Shown: positions 1 to 5,118 of the stretch, one piece after another
How positions within the stretch are numbered: position 1 is the first letter of the stretch
Layout of the letters: each line of letters starts with the position of its first letter
DNA from: Chloroflexi bacterium UBA6265
GTDB taxonomy: Bacteria > Chloroflexota > Chloroflexia > Thermomicrobiales > UBA6265
Reading direction: 5' to 3'
Assembly (NCBI GenBank): GCA_002440805.1
Contig: DJVD01000102.1
Coordinates: 1-6,368, forward strand
DNA length: 6,368 nucleotides
The notes under the pieces: model-generated
The model's input: the letters and a program-made list of their open reading frames with translations, nothing else
What the model was told of the DNA's origin: nothing
The model's database searches: none
Translations under genes and position numbers: made by a program

Positions 1-569
1 CAAGTGGCCGTAAAATGAAGATGGTCCCCAGAGCCTAAACCGGTATGGCCGTTGAGACCGATCCGTTGTCCGGCCGACACCCATTGGCCGGTACTGACAT
101 CGATTTGATCCAGATGGATGTACCAGGATACCAGGCCCTCCGCATGCTCGATTTGGATGATTTTGGCACCGTATGGGTCCTGAAAGGCTGCAATAACTTT
201 CCCATCGCCAGCCGCTAGAATTGGCACGCGCCAACCCAAGGCAAAATCGATAGCCCGCTCGTTTGCTGTAACGCCATTGTAATTTCTTACATGTGTCAGG
301 CCCAAGTTCACGCAGTGATCAGCCTGAGGCCCCTGAGAAATGTTTGTGGCTCCATCAAACGGTAGCCTGGTTAGTTGCCATGGGCGCGTTAACGAGGCCA
401 CGGTCATATCAGTGCTTGCAGGACCAATAATGGATGCCGGCTGCTGCACTTCAACCGGTGGCGCTATCGATGATGCGGAGCCATTGAAGATCGTGAAAAA
501 GGATGGCGCTATCAGGGATAGCACCATAAGCACGCCGATGGCATGCCAAGCGAGAGGCCTATTCTTCAT
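1..569 (-). CDS. M23 family (LytM-like) metallopeptidase, 3' end cut off by window
   Basis: The reverse strand encodes 189 in-frame residues from ATG at 569 and runs off the left edge, so the C-terminus is missing. Residues 9-29 form a hydrophobic signal peptide or anchor after MKNRP. A Ser/Pro/Ala-rich linker follows to about residue 60. The peptidase domain begins near residue 85. Visible M23 signatures are AIDFA (Asp108, zinc ligand), GWRVPILAAGDGKV (112-125), SWYIHL (His152, catalytic position) and GSGDHLHF (His183 and His185, the HxH motif). The family cleaves peptidoglycan cross-links or stem peptides outside the membrane. The first zinc-binding His usually lies four residues before the Asp, but here that residue is Glu104; His93 or His85 might substitute. 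The start is supported by an AGAGGA Shine-Dalgarno sequence about 8 nt upstream. No partner gene is visible on this side. It could be a non-catalytic LytM-type activator if zinc binding is lost. Confidence 0.88.
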   Translation of the reverse strand, partial: MKNRPLAWHAIGVLMVLSLIAPSFFTIFNGSASSIAPPVEVQQPASIIGPASTDMTVASLTRPWQLTRLPFDGATNISQGPQADHCVNLGLTHVRNYNGVTANERAIDFALGWRVPILAAGDGKVIAAFQDPYGAKIIQIEHAEGLVSWYIHLDQIDVSTGQWVSAGQRIGLNGHTGLGSGDHLHFTAT

Positions 570-603
570 GGTGCTCGTCCTCTAGAACAACTAGTCGCCA
601 CGC

Positions 604-636
604 ACAGATGGGAGGCCCCCCAGCGAAACCATCTGT
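604..636 (-). other. 8-bp hairpin in the M23 gene leader
   Basis: ACAGATGG (604-611) and CCATCTGT (629-636) are perfect inverse repeats enclosing 17 nt that include a run of six C (six G on the transcribed minus strand). It falls inside the predicted 5' leader of the peptidase mRNA, about 35 nt before the start codon. It could affect translation or mRNA stability. No known riboswitch class is recognised. Confidence 0.35.
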
Positions 637-652
637 AAATGCATACTGCAGC

Positions 653-691
653 ATTGATAAAATAGTAGCCGCACGGTTAACCATTATCAAT
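653..691. repeat. Perfect 8-bp inverted repeat flanking the M23 promoter (possible operator)
   Basis: ATTGATAA (653-660) and TTATCAAT (684-691) are exact inverse copies separated by 23 bp, with centres 31 bp apart, about three helical turns. One arm contains the predicted -35 box and the other lies just downstream of the -10 box, in the initiation region. This arrangement suits a repressor bound at both sides of the promoter. The regulator is unknown. Confidence 0.4.
662..690 (-). promoter_or_regulatory. Predicted sigma70-type promoter for the M23 peptidase gene
   Basis: Reading the minus strand, TTGATA (690-685) is followed by exactly 17 bp and then TACTAT (667-662). That is 5/6 and 4/6 matches to the -35 and -10 consensus. 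It lies about 95 bp upstream of the peptidase ATG at 569. No other gene on this strand begins nearby, so it most likely serves the peptidase. Confidence 0.5.
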
Positions 692-899
692 AAGAGTGGT
701 GTCCGAATTGGTTAAACGTAATTTCATGAATAATCCTGACGAATGGGCGCCTCCGGCCGGATCAGGTATAACATTGGCAGGGAATGGGCATTCACCATCA
801 ACAGGCTCTGCTAATTGAGGGTCTTGATCGAACCCGATCCGCGCGAATTTTCTCTAGCGCCGGGATCGGGTGCATCTGTGATTGCGATCCGAAATGTCA
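692..899. other. Non-coding spacer between the M23 promoter and the MFS gene
   Basis: No convincing gene is seen on either strand. A 30-codon plus-strand reading frame at 726-818 lacks a ribosome binding site. The region contains the TCCGGCCGGA palindrome near 750-760 and the strong hairpin at 832-871, which is listed separately. Confidence 0.5.
832..871 (-). terminator. Terminator-like hairpin downstream of the MFS gene, no clear U-tract
   Basis: ACCCGATCC (832-840) pairs perfectly with GGATCGGGT (863-871), and an inner GCGC/GCGC pair (841-844 with 857-860) closes a 12-nt loop, leaving a 2-nt bulge. It begins 28 nt past the MFS stop codon on the transcribed strand, where an operon terminator would be expected. 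No T-run follows the stem on either strand, so it may be a Rho-assisted terminator or a 3'-end stabilising hairpin. Confidence 0.45.
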
Positions 900-2207
900 T
901 TAAGCGACGTTCGCTTCACGGGTATTTTCGGCGCCGGTAGTAACAGGTTCATCGGGGCGATCGGCCAATGCATCCACCTCCCGCAGCAGCGGCGAAATAA
1001 AGAGCAACCAGGCACCAAACACGGCCATGCTGATTGCGATGGCCAGGAACGAGCGTGACAGTCCCCATTGTTCAAGGATAGGTGTCACCAGCAGCACGCC
1101 CAGTGGTGAGGCGATCATTGCCCCGGCTCCGGTGACGCCATTCACCCGGCCAAGAATCTGCGGCTCGGTGATGCGGTACATCATCGCCGCCAACACCGGG
1201 TTGATCAGCCCCGATCCGATACCGATCAGGAATACCGCCAACCAGCCAACAGGAAGCGTTGGCAGCGGCACGAAGAGGAAGACTGGCAGAGAGAGCAATA
1301 CGATGCTAATGCGGAAAATCGCGCTGCGGCGGAGGCGGTCGGTGAGCGCGCCCGCGGCGAGGCTGCCCAGCAGGCCGCCGACACCGAACCCGCTCATGAG
1401 CAAGCCGAACCGGGTGGCGCTATCCCACTCGGTTTTCGCAAGGTACGGCAGTAACACCGCCGAGAATGGGGTAAGCAAACCATTGATCACCAACGCGCTG
1501 ATAATCAGCGGCCGCAGCACGGCGTGGTGGGCCACATAGCGCAACCCCACCCGGATATCTTCGACAACCGAGGGAAGATCGGTGCGAGGAACGTGCATCT
1601 CCGGGATAAGCGTGAGCATGCTGATGGCGGAAATAGCGAAGGCGGCAGCATTGATGTAGAGAACATTGGTTGCGCCCAGCACGCTGATCAGCACACCGGC
1701 CAGCACCGCGCCAAACAGCATGGCGATCGCCTGGAATACCCCTTGCATTGAGGTCACGCGCTCAATCGGCACGCCTCCCCGCTCGGCCAACTGCGGCAAC
1801 AGCTTCGATCTGGCGCTGTAGCCTGGCGTATCGAACAGGGCACCGGCCACCATCAGCGCGATCAATAACGGGAAACTGAGATAATCCAGCACATACAGGA
1901 TCGGCACCAACGCGACGGTGATACCGCTGAGCACATCGGAAAAAGCGCTGAGCTTGCGGGGGTTGGTGCGATCGGCAATCGCACCACCAACAAACATCAT
2001 CAGCACGCTCGGCAGCATGGTGGCGATGGCGGTGATACCCATTTTGGTGGCGCTACCGGTGAGCACCAGCACAAACCACGGTACGGCCAACCCGGTGAGC
2101 TGATTGCTGATGAGGGAAAGAAATCCGGTAGAGAGAAGGGCGGTGAGCGGTCGGCGCTCTGGACCCAGCCATGCGCCGACTGCGGATTGGGATGATTGTG
2201 TGCTCAT
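900..2207 (-). CDS. MFS transporter, probable drug/H+ antiporter (DHA3/MFS_3-like efflux protein)
   Basis: The 435-residue product has the length and alternating hydrophobic pattern of a 12-helix major facilitator protein in the cytoplasmic membrane. Motif A is clear after helix 2 (GGAIADRTNPRK, residues 74-85), with the related GALTDRLRR between helices 8 and 9 (286-294). A Pro...GRVNGV segment near 349-357 resembles the MFS_3/MefA-EntS type of exporter. A hydrophilic loop around 202-232 separates the two six-helix halves, and the tail from about 409 is polar and probably cytoplasmic. Exporters of this group extrude macrolides, siderophores or other small molecules by proton antiport; the substrate cannot be read from sequence. 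The ATG directly follows the TAG of the 72-aa gene upstream, with no spacer, and only a weak GAGG precedes it. Translational coupling is therefore likely. It ends the minus-strand gene cluster. Confidence 0.9.
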   Translation of the reverse strand: MSTQSSQSAVGAWLGPERRPLTALLSTGFLSLISNQLTGLAVPWFVLVLTGSATKMGITAIATMLPSVLMMFVGGAIADRTNPRKLSAFSDVLSGITVALVPILYVLDYLSFPLLIALMVAGALFDTPGYSARSKLLPQLAERGGVPIERVTSMQGVFQAIAMLFGAVLAGVLISVLGATNVLYINAAAFAISAISMLTLIPEMHVPRTDLPSVVEDIRVGLRYVAHHAVLRPLIISALVINGLLTPFSAVLLPYLAKTEWDSATRFGLLMSGFGVGGLLGSLAAGALTDRLRRSAIFRISIVLLSLPVFLFVPLPTLPVGWLAVFLIGIGSGLINPVLAAMMYRITEPQILGRVNGVTGAGAMIASPLGVLLVTPILEQWGLSRSFLAIAISMAVFGAWLLFISPLLREVDALADRPDEPVTTGAENTREANVA

Positions 2208-2426
2208 CTAGATGCCTCGGGCGGTTTGCGCCCGGCGCGGGAGCACGGGTGTATCGCGACGTTCCTCCAGGCATCCGTGGATGCGCAGTCCGAGGGCAAT
2301 GATGGTGTTACCCATCAGGTGACGCAGGCCAGGAATAGTGAACGTGGACTGGGAGCGGCGGAAATCGGTGGAGATGGACAGTTGTTTGTCTTCGATCTCC
2401 CGGTTGGTGATGAAACGAGTGTTCAT
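2208..2426 (-). CDS. Hypothetical 72-aa protein coupled to the MFS exporter
   Basis: I do not recognise this protein. It is a polar, charged N-terminal half (MNTRFITNREIEDKQLS...) followed by a short amphipathic-to-hydrophobic stretch at about 31-50 (PGLRHLMGNTIIALGLRIHG), then an Arg-rich tail. The hydrophobic stretch is short for a membrane span and may lie on the membrane surface. The reading frame continues upstream to an ATG at 2552. The ATG at 2426 is chosen because GAGAGGAA stands about 8 nt before it and the upstream residues look like translated spacer. Its TAG stop at 2210-2208 abuts the ATG of the MFS gene, which supports its being translated. It could be a small accessory protein of the exporter or mainly a coupling leader. 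Confidence 0.6.
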   Translation of the reverse strand: MNTRFITNREIEDKQLSISTDFRRSQSTFTIPGLRHLMGNTIIALGLRIHGCLEERRDTPVLPRRAQTARGI

Positions 2427-2434
2427 TAGCGTGA

Positions 2435-2442
2435 TTCCTCTC
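2435..2442 (-). promoter_or_regulatory. Ribosome binding site that sets the start of the 72-aa gene
   Basis: GAGAGGAA reads on the minus strand about 8 nt before the ATG at 2426. It favours the 72-residue product over the 114-residue frame opening at 2552, which has no comparable site. Confidence 0.6.
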
Positions 2443-2470
2443 AATACACACGATGTGCTGTGTAGTTGAT

Positions 2471-2493
2471 AGCAATCCGCCCCCGCGATTGCT
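2471..2493 (-). other. Small hairpin upstream of the 72-aa gene
   Basis: AGCAATC (2471-2477) and GATTGCT (2487-2493) are exact inverse copies with a 9-nt GC-rich loop. It lies in the 168-nt gap between the DUF4097-like gene and the 72-aa gene. It may be part of the intercistronic structure. No strong promoter was found between it and the gene. Confidence 0.3.
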
Positions 2494-2539
2494 GCAACCG
2501 ATGTGTTCAATCTGGTGATGCAGTCCTGGCCCCGATATG

Positions 2540-2586
2540 CCACCGCGCCCATGGCGGTGGGTGAGCATTAGATCCTCACCCACCGC
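2540..2586 (-). terminator. Intercistronic hairpin with competing alternative pairing
   Basis: GCGGTGGGTGAG (2554-2565) pairs perfectly over 12 bp with CTCACCCACCGC (2575-2586), with a 9-nt loop. It starts 8 nt beyond the stop of the DUF4097-like gene. A further arm, CCACCGC (2540-2546), can instead pair with GCGGTGG (2554-2560) over 7 bp, so the two hairpins exclude each other. No T-run follows. It may be a partial terminator, a processing or stabilising element that lowers expression of the two downstream genes, or an attenuator-like switch. Confidence 0.5.
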
Positions 2587-2594
2587 GTTGCGGT

Positions 2595-4166
2595 TTAGGC
2601 GTTTCGCTCCAGCTCGGCCAGTGCTTCGTCGACGGTCATTTCGCCGTTCTTTACGGCCTCAAGAAGTTTGGTACGGCGATCGGCGGTGGCCGCTTTCACC
2701 TCCTCCGGCATGTCCGGTGCCTGTGGGGCTTCGGGTGCCTTTGGCGCTTCTGGTCTGCGTGGCTCGATCAGTTCGGATCGCAGGCCACCGGTTTCACCCA
2801 GCATGGAGCCGAGCTTGCCACCGATATCCTTGATCCAGCCCTTGGCGCGCTCGAGCTCGAAATCGAGGTTGACGTTTACCTCGCCGTCTCTTTTCGCTCC
2901 GGTCGCGGGTTCCGCCTGTTCCGTCGTGGTGTCAGCGGGTTCCTCGTCAACCAGGGTCAGCGAGTTATCCACGGTGACCGATGCGGTGATTTCGGCACTT
3001 ACGGTTTTCGCGTTCAGGCGCGGGCCATTACCGCTGCCCGCCTTCCATTCCCGCTTGCCCTGCTTCTGCAGGTCGCCACTGGCGGTCACTTCGCCGGTGA
3101 GGCTCTTGGCGGTGAAGCTTGCGCCTTCTGGCACACGGGCATTGATGTCGATTTCGCCACTGACGGAATCGAGCGAGTAGTTCGTGGCGTTCACCAGCGC
3201 GGCATTGACGGTGATATCACCGGCAACCGTTGCCAGCCGACCACCATTCCAGGTGGAGTTGGTGATATCAATATCGCCATTGGCGGTGCGTACCGATACC
3301 GCACCCGAGCTGCCACTCACGGTCACATCGCCATTGGCAGTGTTGCTCTCAATCGCCCCGGCAATGTCGCTGAGATCGATATCGCCATTAGCGGTAGAAG
3401 CATGGACCTTGCCGGCCACATCGGTGGCGGTGAGGTCGCCATTGGCGCTGTTGATGGTAAGGGCACCGGCCACATCGCTCACATCAAGGTCACCATTGGC
3501 GGTCTTGAAATCGACTTCGGCAGCCACACCGCGCAGCTGGCCATCGCCATTCGCCGTCTTGACGTTAACGCGGGATCCCTCGGCCAGGTCCTTCGGCAGG
3601 CGCACCACGAGATCGTAGTTCACATCGAGACCGAAGCGGAAATCCTTGCTGCTCCAGTCGCTGGTGCGGAAGCCTTCCTTCAATTGGCTTTTAAGTTTGC
3701 TGGCGAGTTCGCCAACGTGGCTGCCAACCTGCCAGTTGGGTCGCAGGGTGACTTCGTTATCCAGCTGCTGGAAGAACCAGTGGGCATGGTCAACATCCTC
3801 GCCGCTCTGGCGGGTGGCCTCGATCTCAACGCTATCTCCAGTGGTGCTGGAGACATTGATATCGCCATTGTTGTTGGTAATGTTCAGCTTCAGCGGTTTG
3901 GAGGCATCGATCCTGGCAGTGAAGTAGATGGTATCGCCTTCCTGCCGGGCGGCTTCGGCCTGATTGGAGGCGGCGTCTTCGGCCCGGGTGGCCTCGTCGT
4001 CAGCCTTCGTGGCGGCATCATCAAGCAGGGTGGTTTCATCCTCGGCCTTCGTGGCCTGGTCTTCCAATTCGGTTGTTTGGTCGTTGATTTCGTTACTCAT
4101 GTCCTCAAGCTCCTTGATGCGATCGTTCAGGTTGCGGGTAAAGTCGTCGTCATTGCGAAATGTCAT
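2595..4166 (-). CDS. DUF4097-like beta-solenoid protein with N-terminal acidic coiled coil and C-terminal SHOCT-like domain
   Basis: The product is 523 residues. Residues 14-75 form an acidic heptad-patterned helix with consecutive units TTELEDQ, ATKAEDE, TTLLDDA, ATKADDE and ATRAEDA. Residues about 78-180 start a beta-rich DUF4097-type region with NNNGD and STTGD turns. Residues 204-298 contain six TANGD/SANGD turns at an exact 18-residue spacing (204, 222, 240, 258, 276, 294), followed by more diverged turns (TVAGD, SVSGE, SLTGE), as expected of a beta-helix. Residues 410-486 are low complexity, with a PEAPKAPEAPQAP stretch. Residues 495-520 (RRTKLLEAVKNGEMTVDEALAELE) form a SHOCT-like helical hairpin. 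No signal peptide, transmembrane helix or sorting motif is visible, so a cytoplasmic scaffold is likely. The ATG at 4166 is chosen over the one at 4202 because AGAAGGGA lies 7 nt upstream and the alternative overlaps the preceding gene. The biochemical role is unknown; DUF4097 relatives such as YvlB sit in envelope-stress loci. Confidence 0.85.
   Translation of the reverse strand: MTFRNDDDFTRNLNDRIKELEDMSNEINDQTTELEDQATKAEDETTLLDDAATKADDEATRAEDAASNQAEAARQEGDTIYFTARIDASKPLKLNITNNNGDINVSSTTGDSVEIEATRQSGEDVDHAHWFFQQLDNEVTLRPNWQVGSHVGELASKLKSQLKEGFRTSDWSSKDFRFGLDVNYDLVVRLPKDLAEGSRVNVKTANGDGQLRGVAAEVDFKTANGDLDVSDVAGALTINSANGDLTATDVAGKVHASTANGDIDLSDIAGAIESNTANGDVTVSGSSGAVSVRTANGDIDITNSTWNGGRLATVAGDITVNAALVNATNYSLDSVSGEIDINARVPEGASFTAKSLTGEVTASGDLQKQGKREWKAGSGNGPRLNAKTVSAEITASVTVDNSLTLVDEEPADTTTEQAEPATGAKRDGEVNVNLDFELERAKGWIKDIGGKLGSMLGETGGLRSELIEPRRPEAPKAPEAPQAPDMPEEVKAATADRRTKLLEAVKNGEMTVDEALAELERNA
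3234..3557 (-). repeat. Six tandem 54-bp coding repeats (18-residue TANGD units)
   Basis: On the plus strand the repeat is seen as a recurring gccattggcggt-like block every 54 bp. Each block encodes the TANGD turn of one 18-residue beta-solenoid coil. The amino-acid core is nearly invariant while flanking bases differ between units, so the repeats are old enough to have drifted but their period has been kept. No unit is broken or out of frame. Confidence 0.85.
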
Positions 4167-4173
4167 GTGGTGA

Positions 4174-4181
4174 TCCCTTCT
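4174..4181 (-). promoter_or_regulatory. Ribosome binding site of the DUF4097-like gene
   Basis: AGAAGGGA on the minus strand precedes the ATG at 4166 by 7 nt. It overlaps the last codons and stop of the upstream gene. It decides for the 4166 start. Confidence 0.6.
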
Positions 4182-4182
4182 C

Positions 4183-4575
4183 TTACTTAATCGTGATTTC
4201 AATGCGATCGTTGCCGTTGTGGATATCCATCAGCTTGCCGGCATAGCCGGTGCGGATGCTGCGCCTCACTTCCGTGAGATCGGGCAACCGCCCGGGCGCG
4301 AGTTTGTTGGCGAGGTTGAGGCCCATTTCGACGAGACCAAGTGGCAACGTGAGATCGACTTCCTGTTCACCCCGGGAATTCGTGACCAGGATATGCACGC
4401 TGCGCGGTGGCTCGAGTGCTGGCGGCGGCGGGGGCGGAGCCACGCGGGCCGCTCGGGCCATGGCTTCCATCAGGCGACCGCCTTCATCCGGGGAGATGGT
4501 GCCATCCTGTACCATCTGCAGGATCATGAATTGCTCATCCCCATTACCTGGCCGTGCGCCGGGTCTATCTGTCAT
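4183..4575 (-). CDS. 130-aa protein with N-terminal SHOCT-like domain and C-terminal beta domain
   Basis: Residues 15-41 (EQFMILQMVQDGTISPDEGGRLMEAM) form a SHOCT-like bihelical module. A proline-rich linker with a run of six prolines (47-57) joins it to a compact alpha/beta domain at about 58-130. The core LTLPLGLVEMGLNLANKLAPG (75-95) and the ending NDRIEITIK resemble small domains found beside DUF4097/YvlB-type proteins. There is no signal peptide or membrane segment. Its ATG overlaps the TGA of the DUF2089 gene (ATGA), and AAGGGAG lies 6 nt upstream. Its stop is 16 nt before the next ATG. These spacings indicate one transcript with coupled translation. The family is recognised only loosely; a role as a partner of the flanking proteins is inferred from the shared module. 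Confidence 0.8.
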   Translation of the reverse strand: MTDRPGARPGNGDEQFMILQMVQDGTISPDEGGRLMEAMARAARVAPPPPPPALEPPRSVHILVTNSRGEQEVDLTLPLGLVEMGLNLANKLAPGRLPDLTEVRRSIRTGYAGKLMDIHNGNDRIEITIK

Positions 4576-4982
4576 GACTTGCTCCCTTCATTGAGGGTGG
4601 CCATAAGCTGGGCTGCGGTTTCGGCCGAGATGGTGCCGGCGCTGAGGCGCTCGAGGATACTCCGTCGTTCCTCGCGCTCCTGGCTGGGTCGCAACTTGCC
4701 ACGTTGTTCGGCGAATCCGAGCTGCTTCACCACATCATCGAGACGGGCTTTCACGGTGGGATAGCTAATGCCGAGATCGACCTCGATATCCTTGATCACG
4801 CCCTTGTTGCGAATAAACGATTCGAGAAAGCTGACGGAATCGGTAGGCAGGCGGCTGATGCTGTGCAGGAAAAAGTTGCCTTCCACCGCGGTTCCGCAGG
4901 CATCGCACTCCAGGCGGGTAACGTGCATGGGATCGCCACAGGTGGGGCAATCGGCTCGAACCGGATACTGGGAAGCTGGCAT
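4572..4982 (-). CDS. DUF2089 family protein: zinc ribbon, HTH-like domain and C-terminal SHOCT-like module
   Basis: The 136-residue product has a treble-clef or ribbon-type zinc site: Cys12 and Cys15 in CPTCG, then Cys26 and Cys29 in CDACG. The following segment, EGNFFLHSISRLPTDSVSFLESFIRNKGVIKDIEVDLGISYPTVKARLDDVVKQLG (34-89), is the DUF2089 signature and ends in a helix-turn-helix with SYPTVKARL as the likely recognition helix. Residues 106-130 (RRSILERLSAGTISAETAAQLMATL) repeat the bihelical module seen in the next two proteins. The frame remains open to an ATG at 5060, but AAGGAGA at 8 nt and the promoter position favour the ATG at 4982. As first gene of the operon, facing a palindrome at its own -35 box, it is a good candidate for autoregulator. 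DNA binding is inferred, not shown. Confidence 0.88.
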   Translation of the reverse strand: MPASQYPVRADCPTCGDPMHVTRLECDACGTAVEGNFFLHSISRLPTDSVSFLESFIRNKGVIKDIEVDLGISYPTVKARLDDVVKQLGFAEQRGKLRPSQEREERRSILERLSAGTISAETAAQLMATLNEGSKS

Positions 4983-4990
4983 AGATTGGT

Positions 4991-4997
4991 TCTCCTT
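4991..4997 (-). promoter_or_regulatory. Strong ribosome binding site of the DUF2089 gene
   Basis: AAGGAGA on the minus strand stands 8 nt before the ATG at 4982. It excludes the longer frame from 5060, whose ATG would lie only about 11 nt from the predicted transcription start and lacks such a site. Confidence 0.75.
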
Positions 4998-5005
4998 GGG
5001 GGATA

Positions 5006-5027
5006 TCGCCCCGGCTGAATGGGGCGA
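5006..5027 (-). other. Leader hairpin next to the DUF2089 ribosome binding site
   Basis: TCGCCCC (5006-5012) and GGGGCGA (5021-5027) pair perfectly over 7 bp with an 8-nt loop. On the transcript this hairpin ends 8 nt before the Shine-Dalgarno sequence. The 3' GGGG can alternatively pair with the CCCC that directly precedes AAGGAG. The two foldings could alter access to the ribosome binding site. Confidence 0.35.
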
Positions 5028-5077
5028 CTCCCGTACATCCGTCGAACCGGTGGGGGTCATACCGTTTCGATATGCAC

Positions 5078-5106
5078 ATCCTAGGGCACCATATTCATAA
5101 TGTCAA
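5078..5106 (-). promoter_or_regulatory. Promoter of the DUF2089-SHOCT-DUF4097 operon
   Basis: On the minus strand a perfect TTGACA (5106-5101) is followed by exactly 17 bp and TAGGAT (5083-5078). An AT-rich tract (5113-5146) upstream of the -35 could act as an UP element. Predicted initiation near 5071 gives a leader of about 90 nt to the ATG at 4982. Confidence 0.72.
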
Positions 5107-5118
5107 TACCTGTATTGA
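5103..5118. promoter_or_regulatory. Perfect palindromic operator candidate over the -35 box
   Basis: TCAATACCTGTATTGA is a dyad with 7-bp arms and a 2-bp centre. It covers four bases of the -35 hexamer, so a bound protein would block RNA polymerase. A further TCAATA half-site occurs at 5136-5141, 33 bp from the first, and a 12-bp palindrome AATATTAATATT lies between them at 5120-5131. The DUF2089 protein encoded directly downstream is the obvious candidate ligand, but this is inference. Confidence 0.55.

Noticed and set aside
726..818. 30-codon plus-strand reading frame MNNPDEWAPP...
   Set aside because: No ribosome binding site or promoter is visible; the length is within chance expectation for a spacer.
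2208..2552. Extended 114-codon form of the 72-aa gene
   Set aside because: The extra N-terminal 42 residues correspond to the hairpin-rich spacer and lack a ribosome binding site, whereas a good one precedes the internal ATG.
3234..3557. Regular 54-bp repeats considered as a CRISPR-like array
   Set aside because: The repeats are in frame, encode a solenoid motif and have no unique spacers.
3402..4190. Long plus-strand reading frame opposite the DUF4097-like gene (262 codons)
   Set aside because: It is the antisense image of the 54-bp and 21-bp coding repeats; the repetitive composition explains its openness, and the minus-strand frame has clear domains and a ribosome binding site.
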